Assembly: GCF_005889745.1 (NCBI RefSeq)
Contig: NZ_VCKZ01000030.1
Location: forward strand, 1-36,570
Direction of reading: 5' to 3'
Length of the DNA: 36,570 nt
From: Actinomadura geliboluensis
GTDB taxonomy: Bacteria > Actinomycetota > Actinomycetes > Streptosporangiales > Streptosporangiaceae
The translations under genes and the position numbers were made by a program. Position 1 is the stretch's first letter, and every line of letters starts with the position of its first letter. Below, piece after piece: positions 7,957-16,550 of the stretch. The notes beneath the pieces were generated by a model, which was not told the DNA's origin, ran no database searches, and saw nothing but the letters and a program-made list of their open reading frames with translations.

Positions 7957-7986
7957 CGTTCGGTACTCCAGCCGCATTTGGAGATC

Positions 7987-8005
7987 CCGGTCTGATCGAG
8001 ACCGG
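7987..8005. repeat. Small inverted repeat (7-base arms)
   Basis: CCGGTCT (7987-7993) and AGACCGG (7999-8005) are perfect arms around a 5-base loop. It is the middle of three consecutive hairpins between ubiX and the APC permease gene. Confidence 0.65.
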
Positions 8006-8011
8006 ACATGA

Positions 8012-8070
8012 CACGGCCACCGCTGTGATCGTGTGGGTGTGTTGAGCCCACACGATCGGCGGTGGCCGTG
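8012..8070 (+). terminator. Long hairpin, probable operon terminator
   Basis: The arms 8012-8037 and 8047-8070 pair as 12 bases (CACGGCCACCGC), an internal 3-versus-1 mismatch, then 11 bases (GATCGTGTGGG), closing a 9-base loop. This very stable structure lies about 90 bases after ubiX and 150 before the next gene. No T-tract follows, which is common for actinobacterial terminators. Termination is inferred. Confidence 0.6.
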
Positions 8071-8160
8071 CCGCTCACTGTGGAAGCCGCATGCCGTCCG
8101 CTCTGTACCTGCGCTGAGAGCAGCGCAGCACGAGGAGTCGGTGAACCGGGGTCGAAATCA

Positions 8161-8180
8161 GATATCGTTACCCGATATCG
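8161..8180 (+). promoter_or_regulatory. GATATCG-N5-CGATATCG operator before the APC permease
   Basis: GATATCG (8161-8167), TTACC, CGATATCG (8173-8180), 40 bases before the permease start. The same arrangement and spacing occurs at 13978-13998 before the PadR gene. I infer that PadR binds both and represses the permease. Confidence 0.6.
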
Positions 8181-8219
8181 ACTTCGCAGCCATCAGGCCG
8201 AACCGCCCGGGAGCGCACC

Positions 8220-9500
8220 ATGAGCGAGCCGTCGAGCATCCCCCCGGCCGGCGGAGGCGCGCCTGAACTGCGCCGGCGGCTGGGGACGTCCGACGCCGTG
8301 GTGATCGGCCTGGGGTCGATGATCGGTGCGGGGATCTTCGCGGCATTGGGCCCGGCGGCCCGAGCCGCGGGAACCGGGCTGCTGCTCGGACTGGGGGTCG
8401 CGGGGGTCGTCGCGTACTGCAACGCCACCTCGTCGGCACGGCTCGCCGCGCTGTACCCGGCGTCCGGCGGTACCTATGTCTATGGCCGGGAGCGGCTCGG
8501 CGAGTTCTGGGGATACCTCGCCGGCTGGGGGTTCGTCGTCGGCAAGACGGCCTCGTGCGCGGCGATGGCCCTCACCGCCGGCCTGTACATCCGGCCCGAC
8601 CACGCGAACGCCGTCGCGGCCGCCGCCGTCGTCGCGCTGACGGCGGTGAACTACGCGGGCGTGCGCAAGTCCGCGCGGCTCACCCGGGTGATCGTCGCGG
8701 TCGTCCTGGCCGTCCTCGCGGCCTTCGTGGTCACGGCCCTGACGTCCGGGCAGGCGGAAGCCTCCCGCCTGAGCATCGGGGCGGACGCCTCCTTCGACGG
8801 CGTCCTGCGCGCGGCCGGACTGCTGTTCTTCGCCTTCGCCGGGTACGCGCGCATCGCCACGCTCGGCGAAGAGGTCCGGGACCCGGCCCGCACCATCCCC
8901 CGTGCCATCCCCCTGGCACTGGGCATCGCCCTGGCGGTGTACGCGCTCGTCGCCGTCGCGGCCCTCGCCGTCCTGGGCGGCTCCGGCCTCGCCGCCGCGT
9001 CCGCGCCGCTGGCCGACGCCGCCCGCGCCGCCGGACTTCCCGAACTCGCCCCGGTCGTGCGGGCGGGAGCGGCCGTCGCCGCGCTCGGCTCCCTCCTGGC
9101 ACTGATCCTCGGCGTGTCCCGCACCACGCTGGCGATGGCCCGCGACCGGCACCTGCCGCACGCCCTGGCCGCCGTGCACCCCCGGTACAAGGTGCCGCAC
9201 CGCGCCGAACTCGCGGTCGGCGCCGTCGTCGCGATCCTCGCCGCGACCGCGGACCTGCGCGGCGCCATCGGCTTCTCGTCCTTCGGCGTACTGGCCTACT
9301 ACGCGATCGCGAACGCCTCGGCGTGGACGCTCGGTCCCGGCGAGGGCCGCCCGGCGCGGATCGTCCCGGCCGTCGGCCTCGTCGGCTGCCTGGCGCTCGC
9401 GTTCGCCCTGCCGCCGTCCTCGGTCGTCGCGGGCGCCGCCGTCCTGGCCGCCGGAGCCGCCTGGTACGGGATCCGCCGCCTGGCGACGGCGCGCGACTGA
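8220..9500 (+). CDS. APC-family amino acid/polyamine permease
   Basis: 426 residues, about 12 membrane helices. The start of helix 1 carries the APC signature VVIGLGSMIGAGIFAALGP, whose broken helix binds the amino acid backbone. Helix 6 is LLFFAFAGYARIATLGEEVRDPARTIPRAI, another hallmark of the amino acid-polyamine-organocation family. Substrate is probably an amino acid or polyamine; the exact one is unknown. The PadR-type operator 40 bases upstream suggests repression by the PadR protein encoded at 14046. The start ATG 8220 was chosen for the family N-terminus; its ribosome binding site (GGGAG) is modest. Confidence 0.9.
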   Translation: MSEPSSIPPAGGGAPELRRRLGTSDAVVIGLGSMIGAGIFAALGPAARAAGTGLLLGLGVAGVVAYCNATSSARLAALYPASGGTYVYGRERLGEFWGYLAGWGFVVGKTASCAAMALTAGLYIRPDHANAVAAAAVVALTAVNYAGVRKSARLTRVIVAVVLAVLAAFVVTALTSGQAEASRLSIGADASFDGVLRAAGLLFFAFAGYARIATLGEEVRDPARTIPRAIPLALGIALAVYALVAVAALAVLGGSGLAAASAPLADAARAAGLPELAPVVRAGAAVAALGSLLALILGVSRTTLAMARDRHLPHALAAVHPRYKVPHRAELAVGAVVAILAATADLRGAIGFSSFGVLAYYAIANASAWTLGPGEGRPARIVPAVGLVGCLALAFALPPSSVVAGAAVLAAGAAWYGIRRLATARD

Positions 9501-9512
9501 CCGCCCTCACAT

Positions 9513-9549
9513 CCCGTCCCCCCGCTGATGGCGACTGCGGGTGGACGGG
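9513..9549. terminator. Bidirectional terminator hairpin
   Basis: CCCGTCC and CCCGC on the left pair with GCGGG and GGACGGG on the right, with one mismatch and an 11-base loop. It sits exactly between the convergent APC permease and MMPL genes, so it probably ends both transcripts. Confidence 0.6.
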
Positions 9550-9550
9550 C

Positions 9551-11803
9551 TCAGACTCGGATCTCTTCTCCGATCTCGGTCGAGGGAGCCGGATTCCTTC
9601 GCGGGGCTCTGCGCCCGGGCATCCACCAGTTGCTCTTGCCGAAGAGCTCCATCACGGCGGGGACCAGGACCAGCCGGACGATGGTGGCGTCGATGAGCAC
9701 GGCGACGGCCATGCCGAGGCCGCCCTGCTTGACCGCGAGGTCGGGGCCGAGCAGGGACGTGGTGAAGACCGCGATCATGATGGCGGCGGCGGCCGTGATG
9801 ACCTTGGCCGTCCGCGCCAGCCCACGGGCGACGGCCGCACGGGTGTCACCGCTCCGCTCGTACTCCTCGCGGACCCGCGAGATCAGGAACACCTGGTAGT
9901 CCATCGACAAGCCGAACAGGACCGGGAACATCATCATCGGCACCCAGGTCGTGACCGGCATGGCGGCGGGGAAGCCGAAGGCCGGGCCGAGCCACCCCCA
10001 CTGCACGACCGCGACCACCACACCGTAGGCGGCGCCGATCGACAGGAGGTTCATCACCGCGGCCTGCAGCGCGATCGTCACCGACCGGACCAGCGCGATC
10101 AGCAGCACCATGGACATCGCGATGACGACCGCGATCATCAGGGGCAGGCGCGATCCGGACTCTTCGGCGGCGTCGATGGTGCCGGCGTTCGGTCCGCCGA
10201 CGAGGACCTGTTCGCCGCCGGGCGTCCGCGGCAGCACGTCGTCGCGGAGCTCGTGCACCAGGTCGGCGGTGGCCTCGTCCTGGTAGCCGGTCGTGGGGAA
10301 GGCCATGAAGGTGGCGGCACGCCCGTCCCGGCTGACGCGGGGCGGCGTGGCGTACGCGATGCCCTCGGTCCCGCCGACCGCCGCGACGACGTGGCGGAGA
10401 TCGGCGTCCGGGGAGTCGATCTCGGTGGCGAAGATCAGGGGCGCTCCGTATCCGGGGCCGAAGCCTTCGGAGAGGATCTCGTGCGAGATGTAGCTGCTCC
10501 GGTCGCGAGGCTGGACGCTGGCGTCGGGCTGCCCCAGCCGCATCGACAGCGTGGGGGCGGCCAGCACCAGCAGGATCGCACCGGCGAGGAGGGCGGCCAC
10601 CAACGGCCTGCGCTGCACCACGCCGGCCCAGCGCTCGGCGAGCGTGCGGCGCTCCTGGAGCGGTGCGTCGGCGTCCTCGGCGCGGCGGGACGCGCGGCGC
10701 GGCAGCCGCAGCGAGTTGATCTTGTGTCCGGTGAAGCCGAGGAAGGCGGGGAGCAGCGTCACCGCGGCGATCATCGTGATCAGCACGGTGATCGACGTCG
10801 CGATGGCCACCCCGGTCATCAGTCGCTGTCCCATGACGACCAGGCCCAGCAACGCGATCACGACGGTCGTGCCGGCGAACAGCACCGCGCGGCCGGCGGT
10901 GGTGATGGCGATGACCGTGGCGCCCTCGGGAGCGTCGCCGTCCCGGAGAGCGTCCTTGTAGCGGGTCACGATGAACAGCGCGTAGTCGATGCCGACGCCG
11001 AGGCCGATCATCGCACCGAAGATCACGGTGAAGTCCGGCGCGGGGACCAGATGCCCCACCAGCTTCGTCAGCGCGAGACCGGCCGCGATCGCCATGAGCG
11101 CGGTCACGATCGGCAGGCCCATCGCCACCAGGGAACCGAAGGCGATGAACAAGATCACCGCCGCGGCCGCGATGCCGACGCTCTCCGTCGGACCTTGCGG
11201 CGGCGTCTCGGCCTTCTCGGCCATGTAACCGCCCAGACCCACCGTGACGCCGTCGCCGGAGGCGTCCTTGACGAGGTCGACCAAGGGCTTGACCTCGGAC
11301 TTGTCCGCCTCCTGGTCGCTCAGGGGGATGGTCGTGCGGGCGATGCGGCGGTCATCGGTGACCAGGTTCTCGTCCTGATACGGGGAGACCACGGGCCCGG
11401 TGACGGGCGAGCCGGCGAGATCCGCGATGATCCCCTCGATCTTCCGCCGGGCGGCGGGATCGTCGATGCCCTTCTCCGCCTTGATCGCGAGGGTCAGCGT
11501 GTCCCCTTGCTGCTCGGGGAAGTGCTCCTCGATCAGCTGCTGCGCCTTGGCCGACGGCGAATCTCCTCCGGAGAAGTCGTTGTCGGGGGCGGCACCGTAG
11601 CCGAAGCCGACGAACGCCACGGCGATCACACCGGCGATCCAGGCGAGAAGCACCAGGCGGCGGCGCCGGTGGCAGAACCGGGCCAGCGTCGCGAGACCGC
11701 CGTCCGTTCGGGGGGTTTCAGCCGTGTTCTCCAGCCCTTTCCTCTTTCGCGGCTCCTTTGGATCCGAGGACCGGTTGCGGTTCGGGGACGGGTGATCTCT
11801 CAT
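9551..11803 (-). CDS. MMPL-family RND transporter
   Basis: 750 residues with the two-fold RND layout: helix 1 (LVLLAWIAGVIAVAFVGFG), a large external loop, a bundle of five helices containing GLGVGIDYALFIVTRYKDAL, then helix 7 and a second loop, and a second bundle containing MFPVLFGLSMDYQVFLISRVREEY. The paired G-x-D-Y motifs carry the proton-relay residues of MmpL proteins. These transporters export lipids, siderophores or drugs using the proton gradient. The gene is divergent from a two-component system across a 10-11-base inverted repeat, so that system probably controls it. ATG 11803 has no clear ribosome binding site, so the N-terminus is less certain. Confidence 0.93.
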   Translation of the reverse strand: MRDHPSPNRNRSSDPKEPRKRKGLENTAETPRTDGGLATLARFCHRRRRLVLLAWIAGVIAVAFVGFGYGAAPDNDFSGGDSPSAKAQQLIEEHFPEQQGDTLTLAIKAEKGIDDPAARRKIEGIIADLAGSPVTGPVVSPYQDENLVTDDRRIARTTIPLSDQEADKSEVKPLVDLVKDASGDGVTVGLGGYMAEKAETPPQGPTESVGIAAAAVILFIAFGSLVAMGLPIVTALMAIAAGLALTKLVGHLVPAPDFTVIFGAMIGLGVGIDYALFIVTRYKDALRDGDAPEGATVIAITTAGRAVLFAGTTVVIALLGLVVMGQRLMTGVAIATSITVLITMIAAVTLLPAFLGFTGHKINSLRLPRRASRRAEDADAPLQERRTLAERWAGVVQRRPLVAALLAGAILLVLAAPTLSMRLGQPDASVQPRDRSSYISHEILSEGFGPGYGAPLIFATEIDSPDADLRHVVAAVGGTEGIAYATPPRVSRDGRAATFMAFPTTGYQDEATADLVHELRDDVLPRTPGGEQVLVGGPNAGTIDAAEESGSRLPLMIAVVIAMSMVLLIALVRSVTIALQAAVMNLLSIGAAYGVVVAVVQWGWLGPAFGFPAAMPVTTWVPMMMFPVLFGLSMDYQVFLISRVREEYERSGDTRAAVARGLARTAKVITAAAAIMIAVFTTSLLGPDLAVKQGGLGMAVAVLIDATIVRLVLVPAVMELFGKSNWWMPGRRAPRRNPAPSTEIGEEIRV

Positions 11804-11889
11804 GGCGGCGATCGTCGCGCCGCCGGGGCGGCCGTCGCGTCTGTCAGCGGACGGCGGCGTGTGCGCGTCCGGACGTACGACGCCCGGTT

Positions 11890-11915
11890 CTCCCTACTCC
11901 GTCTGGAGTAGGGAG
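11890..11915. promoter_or_regulatory. Perfect inverted repeat between MMPL and sensor kinase genes
   Basis: CTCCCTACTCC (11890-11900) and GGAGTAGGGAG (11905-11915) are perfect 11-base arms around GTCT. It lies 52 bases before the kinase start and 86 before the divergent transporter start. NarL/LuxR-type response regulators bind inverted repeats as dimers, so this is the natural candidate for the regulator encoded at 13212. Confidence 0.55.
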
Positions 11916-11967
11916 TCGCGCATCTGAGCGCAGCGGCGTTCACGCGGCTGAACAGTAAGATCGCGAC

Positions 11968-13215
11968 ATGGAACGCCGAACCGGGTCGTTCTCCCCGCGT
12001 GCGGTCACGCAGAACACGCTCCTCGCCCTCTTCGTGACCGTGATGCAGGTCCAGGGAACGATCACCCGCGTCCCTGAGGGAGCCACACGCCCGCTGACCG
12101 ACCTGGGAAACCTCGGATACGTCCTGCTGGTGGTGAGCGGGCTGGTCGTCGCCGTCCGCCGCCTGTGGCCGACGCCGGTGTTCGCCGTCGCCGCTCTCAC
12201 CAGCGTGGCCTACTACTCTCTCGACTTCCCGGACGGGCCCGGCTGGCTCGGGCTCTTCGTCGCGCTGTACACCCTCGCGGCCTACGGCGACGGCCGCCGG
12301 TCCCTGGTGATCGCCGGTTCGGGCATCGCCGCGCTGACCGCCGTGTGGCTGTACACGGCCGCCGACATCGAGCCGCGCGCCGCCATCGGCTGGGTGTTCT
12401 TCCGCATCGGCGCGTCGGTGATGAGCGCGGCCCTCGGCGAGTCCGTCCGGTCCCGGCGGGTGATCGCGGCGGAGGCCCAGGCGCGCGCCGAACTGGCCGA
12501 GCGGACCCGCGAGGAGGAGGCACGCGCGCGGGTCGACGCCGAACGCCTCCGGATCGCCCGCGAGGTCCACGACACCGTCGCGCACGCGATCGCGATCATC
12601 AACGTGCAGTCCGGGGTCACCGCCCACGTGCTCGACAAACGTCCGGAACGGGCGCGCGAGGCACTGCAGGCCATCGAGCAGACCAGCTCCCGGGCGCTGC
12701 AAGAGATGCGAGCCATCCTCGGCGTGCTCCGCGACGAAGGCGATGCCCATGATGAGGACGACGGCCGCGCACCGAACCCCGGCCTGGACCAGATCGACGA
12801 ACTCACCGCCAAGGCGCGCGAGGCCGGCTTGGACCTGACGCTCGAAGCGGCCCCGCCCATGACGCCGCTGCCCGGTACCGTGGGCAGCGCCGCCTACCGG
12901 ATCCTGCAAGAGTCGATCACCAATGTGATCCGGCACGTCGGGCCCACCCGGGTGACGGTCGAGCTGAATCCGGGAGCCGATCTTTTGGAGATCCGCGTGA
13001 CCGACGAGGGCCGCCGGACCGAACCCGGTGACGAGTCCGCGGAGCGCCCGTCCGGCAACGGCGCGAAGGCGCCGGCCGCGCCGGGCCGCGGAATCCTCGG
13101 CATGCGCGAGCGGTGCCGGCTGCTCGGCGGCGACCTGGACGCCGAGCCCACCCCGGGCGGCGGGTTCCAGGTGACGGCCCGGCTGCCCCTCGCGCCGACG
13201 GGCCCGCGACTGTGA
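11968..13215 (+). CDS. Two-component sensor histidine kinase, NarL/DesK type (HisKA_3)
   Basis: 415 residues. The N-terminal 155 residues form about five membrane helices with only short loops and no large external sensor domain. A coiled linker (AEAQARAELAERTREEEARA) leads to the dimerisation helix with the phospho-accepting H201 in IAREVHDTVAHAIAII. The ATPase domain has the N-box ESITNVIRHVG, the D/G1 box VTDEG and the G2 box GRGILGMRER. A 12-residue acidic insert (GDAHDEDDGRAP) follows the dimerisation helices. It overlaps the response regulator by GTGA. Membrane-stress sensing and control of the MMPL exporter is inferred from the divergent layout. Confidence 0.93.
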   Translation: MERRTGSFSPRAVTQNTLLALFVTVMQVQGTITRVPEGATRPLTDLGNLGYVLLVVSGLVVAVRRLWPTPVFAVAALTSVAYYSLDFPDGPGWLGLFVALYTLAAYGDGRRSLVIAGSGIAALTAVWLYTAADIEPRAAIGWVFFRIGASVMSAALGESVRSRRVIAAEAQARAELAERTREEEARARVDAERLRIAREVHDTVAHAIAIINVQSGVTAHVLDKRPERAREALQAIEQTSSRALQEMRAILGVLRDEGDAHDEDDGRAPNPGLDQIDELTAKAREAGLDLTLEAAPPMTPLPGTVGSAAYRILQESITNVIRHVGPTRVTVELNPGADLLEIRVTDEGRRTEPGDESAERPSGNGAKAPAAPGRGILGMRERCRLLGGDLDAEPTPGGGFQVTARLPLAPTGPRL

Positions 13216-13907
13216 ACGCGCCCTCCGCGGCGCCGCCCTTCGATTCGATCAAGGTGCTGCTCGCCGACGACGAAGGTCTCGTCCGGTCCGGGTTCAGGCT
13301 GCTCATCGACGTCGAGGACGACATCACCGTGGTCGCGGAGGCCACCGACGGCGCCCGAGCCGTCGAACTGGCCCGTGCCACCCGTCCCCACGTCGTCCTC
13401 ATGGACATCCGCATGCCGAGGCTGGACGGGATCCAGGCCACGGCGGAGATCACCCGGACACGCGGGCTGGAGGACGTCCGGGTCCTCATCCTCACCACCT
13501 ACGACACCGACGCCAACGTCTTCGAGGCACTGCAGGCCGGGGCGAGCGGCTTCCTGCTCAAGGACGCCGGGCCGGCCGAACTCCTGCACGCCATCCGCGT
13601 GATCGCGGCGGGGGAGGCGCTGCTCGCGCCGCGGATCACCCGACGCCTCATCGGCCAGTTCACGGCCCGGCGCACCGCCGTCGAGGCCGCGGAGGACCGC
13701 CTCGCGGTCCTCACCGACCGCGAACGGCAGGTGCTCGAACTGATCGGACGGGGACTGAGCAACCAGGAGATCGGCGCCGAACTGGTCATCAGCCCGGCCA
13801 CCGCACGCACCCACGTCAGCCGCACAATGGCGAAGCTGGGCGCACGCGACCGAGCCCAACTGGTCGTCATCGCCTACCAGACGGGACTGGTCACCCCCGA
13901 CGCATGA
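13212..13907 (+). CDS. NarL/FixJ-family response regulator
   Basis: 231 residues. The receiver domain shows the acidic pair D19/D20, the phosphorylated D65 in VVLMDIRMPRLDG, T95 and K117 in FLLKDAG. The C-terminal LuxR-type helix-turn-helix is LTDRERQVLELIGRGLSNQEIGAELVISPATARTHVSR. The GTG start overlaps the kinase stop. The regulator should act as a phosphorylated dimer, probably on the inverted repeat between the kinase and MMPL genes. Confidence 0.94.
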   Translation: MNAPSAAPPFDSIKVLLADDEGLVRSGFRLLIDVEDDITVVAEATDGARAVELARATRPHVVLMDIRMPRLDGIQATAEITRTRGLEDVRVLILTTYDTDANVFEALQAGASGFLLKDAGPAELLHAIRVIAAGEALLAPRITRRLIGQFTARRTAVEAAEDRLAVLTDRERQVLELIGRGLSNQEIGAELVISPATARTHVSRTMAKLGARDRAQLVVIAYQTGLVTPDA

Positions 13908-13977
13908 AGGCGCGGCACACACCGCCCGCCGCGCTCCCCAGGACGTGGGCAGCCGCTCTTCGGCGCCGAACCAGGAC

Positions 13978-13998
13978 CGATATCGACATCCGATATCG
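13978..13998 (+). promoter_or_regulatory. Duplicated CGATATCG operator in the padR promoter
   Basis: Two 8-base palindromes CGATATCG (13978-13985 and 13991-13998) are separated by 5 bases. They lie 47 bases before the PadR start and match the element at 8161-8180 in sequence and spacing. The likely reading is autoregulation by PadR. Confidence 0.65.
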
Positions 13999-14045
13999 GT
14001 CTGGTGACATACTCTTCGCCCAGGACTGGCTAGGAGGGCGAAGGC

Positions 14046-14354
14046 ATGCGGGACTTCATCCGGGGGGCGGTGCGGCTGCACATCCTGCACCACGCGGCCA
14101 AGGAGGAGATCCACGGTGCCTGGATGACGCGCGAACTGGCCGAACACGGCTACGACATCAGCCCCGGCACCCTCTACCCCACCCTGCACCGGATGGAGGC
14201 CGACGGACTGCTGGTCTCGGAGCAGCGGGTGGTGGAAGGCCGCACCCGGCGCGTCTACCGGGCCACCGAAGCCGGGAATCAGGTGCTGGAAGAAGAACGT
14301 GCGGCCCTCAAGGAACTGGCCCGCGAAGTACTCGGCATCGACCTGCCCCAATGA
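14046..14354 (+). CDS. PadR-family transcriptional regulator
   Basis: 102 residues, the short PadR form with a winged helix and one dimerisation helix. Typical segments are AVRLHILHHA near the start, MTRELAEHGYDISPGTLYPTLHRMEADGLL (recognition helix and wing) and RRVYRATEAG. The ribosome binding site AGGAGG lies 8 bases before the ATG. The promoter carries two CGATATCG boxes. PadR proteins usually repress their own gene and a linked transporter and are released by a small phenolic or drug-like ligand. Here the second copy of the box lies before the APC permease, 6 kb away. Confidence 0.92.
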   Translation: MRDFIRGAVRLHILHHAAKEEIHGAWMTRELAEHGYDISPGTLYPTLHRMEADGLLVSEQRVVEGRTRRVYRATEAGNQVLEEERAALKELAREVLGIDLPQ

Positions 14355-14513
14355 CCCCGCCACCCGACCACGTCCGACACGGCATCTTCGCGCTCCGCCT
14401 GACCGGAACCTGACGGGTCCTGGCCGAACTCTCCACGGAACGATCATGTTCATGTAATGCTGTGCACGGAGGCGGACGCTCCGTCACGGTCAGTGGAGAA
14501 GGCGAGGAACGGC

Positions 14514-16550
14514 GTGGAGCCCTTGGGCGCGAATGACCCCCGGCAGGTCGGGCCCTTTCAGATCATGGGACGGCTGGGGCGCGGAACCGTCGGGGAGGTG
14601 TTCCTCGGCCGCTCCCCCGGCGGGCGGCCGGTCGCGGTGAAGGTCGTGCTCCCCGGCCCGGCCGAGGACGAGACGTTCCGGCGGCGCTTCCGCGCGGAGG
14701 TGGACGCGGCCCGCCGCGTACAGGGCGTCCATACGGCACCGGTGGTGGACGCGGACCCCAGCGCCGCCCGGCCCTGGCTGGCCACCGCCTACATTCCGGG
14801 TCCGTCCCTGCAGGAGGCGGTCTCCGCCCACGGCCCGCTGCCCGCCGAAACCGTCGGGACGCTCTGCGCCGGGCTCGCCGAGGGGCTGGCGGCCGTGCAC
14901 CGCGCGGGCCTGGTGCACGGCGACGTCAAACCGGGGAACGTCCTGCTGGCGTCCGGCGGGCCGCACCTCGTCGACTTCGGCATCGCCCGGGCGATCGAGG
15001 ACGCCGGCACGCTCGCGTCCGTGCGGATCGGCGATCCCGGCTTCACCGCGCCGGAGCAGATCCGCGGCGAGGAGCCCGGCCCGGCCTCCGACGTGTTCTC
15101 GCTCGGTTGCGTCCTCGCCTACGCGGCCACCGGGCGCCACCCCTTCGGCACGGGGACGCCGGACGAACTCGTCCACCGCATGGCGCACGCAGATCCTGAC
15201 CTGGCGGGCGTGCCCGAGCCGCTCGCCGCCATGATCCGGGCGTGCCTGGCCAAGGAGCCCGCCGACCGGCCGGCGCCGGCCGCTCTCCTCCAGTCGGCGC
15301 CCGCGTCCGGCGGACCGATCCCGTGGCTTCCACCGGCCGTCGCCGCGATGGCCGAGCAGCGCGAGCGCCCCGCTGCCTCCGGCGGGCCGCGCGTGTGGCG
15401 GCGCCGGGGCCTGCTGGCCGCCGTCGGCGCGGCGACCGTGGCGGCGGTCGCGGCGGTGACCGTGGCGGTGGTGCTCTCGTCCGGCTCGTCCGACGACTCG
15501 GCCGCAGCCACCGGTGGCGGCAAGAAGGACACCGCCCGGCTCGACCCGGTGGCGAGCATCGAGCCGGGTACCGTCGAGAGCCTGCGGGACATCGTCTACA
15601 CGCCGGACGGCGCCCACCTCGTGGGTGTCTTCGAGGACGACCTCAAGGTGTGGGACGCGAACACGCGCGCGCAGGTGACGACCCTGGCCGCGGGCGAGGG
15701 CGTGCGCCCGAAGAGCGTCGCCGTCAGCCGGGACGGCCTGGTCGCCATGGGCTACATGCTGCCGATGCGGATGACATCGGAAGGTCTCCAGACCGGTCTC
15801 GGCGGGGCCAAGGTGTGGGATCTGCGGACGGGTCGCACGGTCGCCGACCTCACGTTCAAGTCCTCCGACCGCACCGACCTGTTCATCATGGACGGACTGG
15901 CGTTCAGCCCCGACGGCCGCTACCTGGCGGGCTCCGGGTCCGGCAAGGGCGAGGGCATCGGCAAGGTGCCCCTGTGGGACGTCAAGGCGGGGAAACTGCT
16001 GCACACCTTCGTCGTCGACGGCCGGGCTGGCAGTACAGCGGCGGTGCACAGCGTCGTCTTCAGCCCGGACGGGAAGACCCTCGCCGCCGGCTACGGGGAC
16101 GGCGAACTCGCGGGCGGCGTGGCCCTGTTCGACGTCGCGTCCCGGTCCCCGGCCGGCACCCTGCCGATCGGCAAGGCCGACGCCTTCGGCGTCTCCGGTC
16201 TCGGCTTCACCCCGGACGGCGGAACCCTCACCGGGTCCTTCGGCGGCGTCGGCGTCTGGGATGTCGCCGCCAAGAAGGCGACCACGCCCCTAGCCGATGC
16301 GGGCTCCGGCTACCAGTCGATGTCCCTCAGCCCCGACGGGAAGACGCTGGCCGCCGGCCGGGGCGCGCGCGAGGGCGGCGGCGGGGTGACCCTGTGGGAC
16401 GTGGCCTCCGGGCAGCGCCTCGTGTCGGCGTCCATGGGCCGCTCCGGCGTGGGCGGCGTGGCCTTCGCCCAGGACGGGCGCACGGTCGCCGCGGCCACCG
16501 ACGACGCGCAGTTGAAGGACGTCATCAAGATCTGGAAGCTCGCCCGGTGA
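14514..16550 (+). CDS. Membrane Ser/Thr protein kinase with C-terminal WD40 propeller (PkwA-like)
   Basis: 678 residues from GTG 14514, chosen because GAGGA precedes it and the product then aligns with the paralogous kinase downstream. Kinase domain 14-265: glycine loop LGRGTVGEVFLG, K43 in VAVKV, DFG D154, APEQ. The catalytic loop reads HGDVKPGN (135-142), with Gly in place of the Arg of HRD, while the Asp and Lys are kept. A transmembrane helix (about residues 299-324) follows. The external part contains seven WD-like repeats, each with a (F/Y)SPDG(K/R)-like turn and a WD at the end, fitting a seven-bladed propeller. This kinase-plus-seven-WD design is known from PkwA of Thermomonospora curvata. 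The gene overlaps the next kinase gene by GTGA. Confidence 0.9.
   Translation: MEPLGANDPRQVGPFQIMGRLGRGTVGEVFLGRSPGGRPVAVKVVLPGPAEDETFRRRFRAEVDAARRVQGVHTAPVVDADPSAARPWLATAYIPGPSLQEAVSAHGPLPAETVGTLCAGLAEGLAAVHRAGLVHGDVKPGNVLLASGGPHLVDFGIARAIEDAGTLASVRIGDPGFTAPEQIRGEEPGPASDVFSLGCVLAYAATGRHPFGTGTPDELVHRMAHADPDLAGVPEPLAAMIRACLAKEPADRPAPAALLQSAPASGGPIPWLPPAVAAMAEQRERPAASGGPRVWRRRGLLAAVGAATVAAVAAVTVAVVLSSGSSDDSAAATGGGKKDTARLDPVASIEPGTVESLRDIVYTPDGAHLVGVFEDDLKVWDANTRAQVTTLAAGEGVRPKSVAVSRDGLVAMGYMLPMRMTSEGLQTGLGGAKVWDLRTGRTVADLTFKSSDRTDLFIMDGLAFSPDGRYLAGSGSGKGEGIGKVPLWDVKAGKLLHTFVVDGRAGSTAAVHSVVFSPDGKTLAAGYGDGELAGGVALFDVASRSPAGTLPIGKADAFGVSGLGFTPDGGTLTGSFGGVGVWDVAAKKATTPLADAGSGYQSMSLSPDGKTLAAGRGAREGGGGVTLWDVASGQRLVSASMGRSGVGGVAFAQDGRTVAAATDDAQLKDVIKIWKLAR

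Noticed and set aside
8555-11911. 1118-codon plus-strand open frame
   Set aside because: It runs out of frame through the APC gene and antisense through the MMPL gene and is low-complexity Arg/Gly/His/Asp, a shadow.
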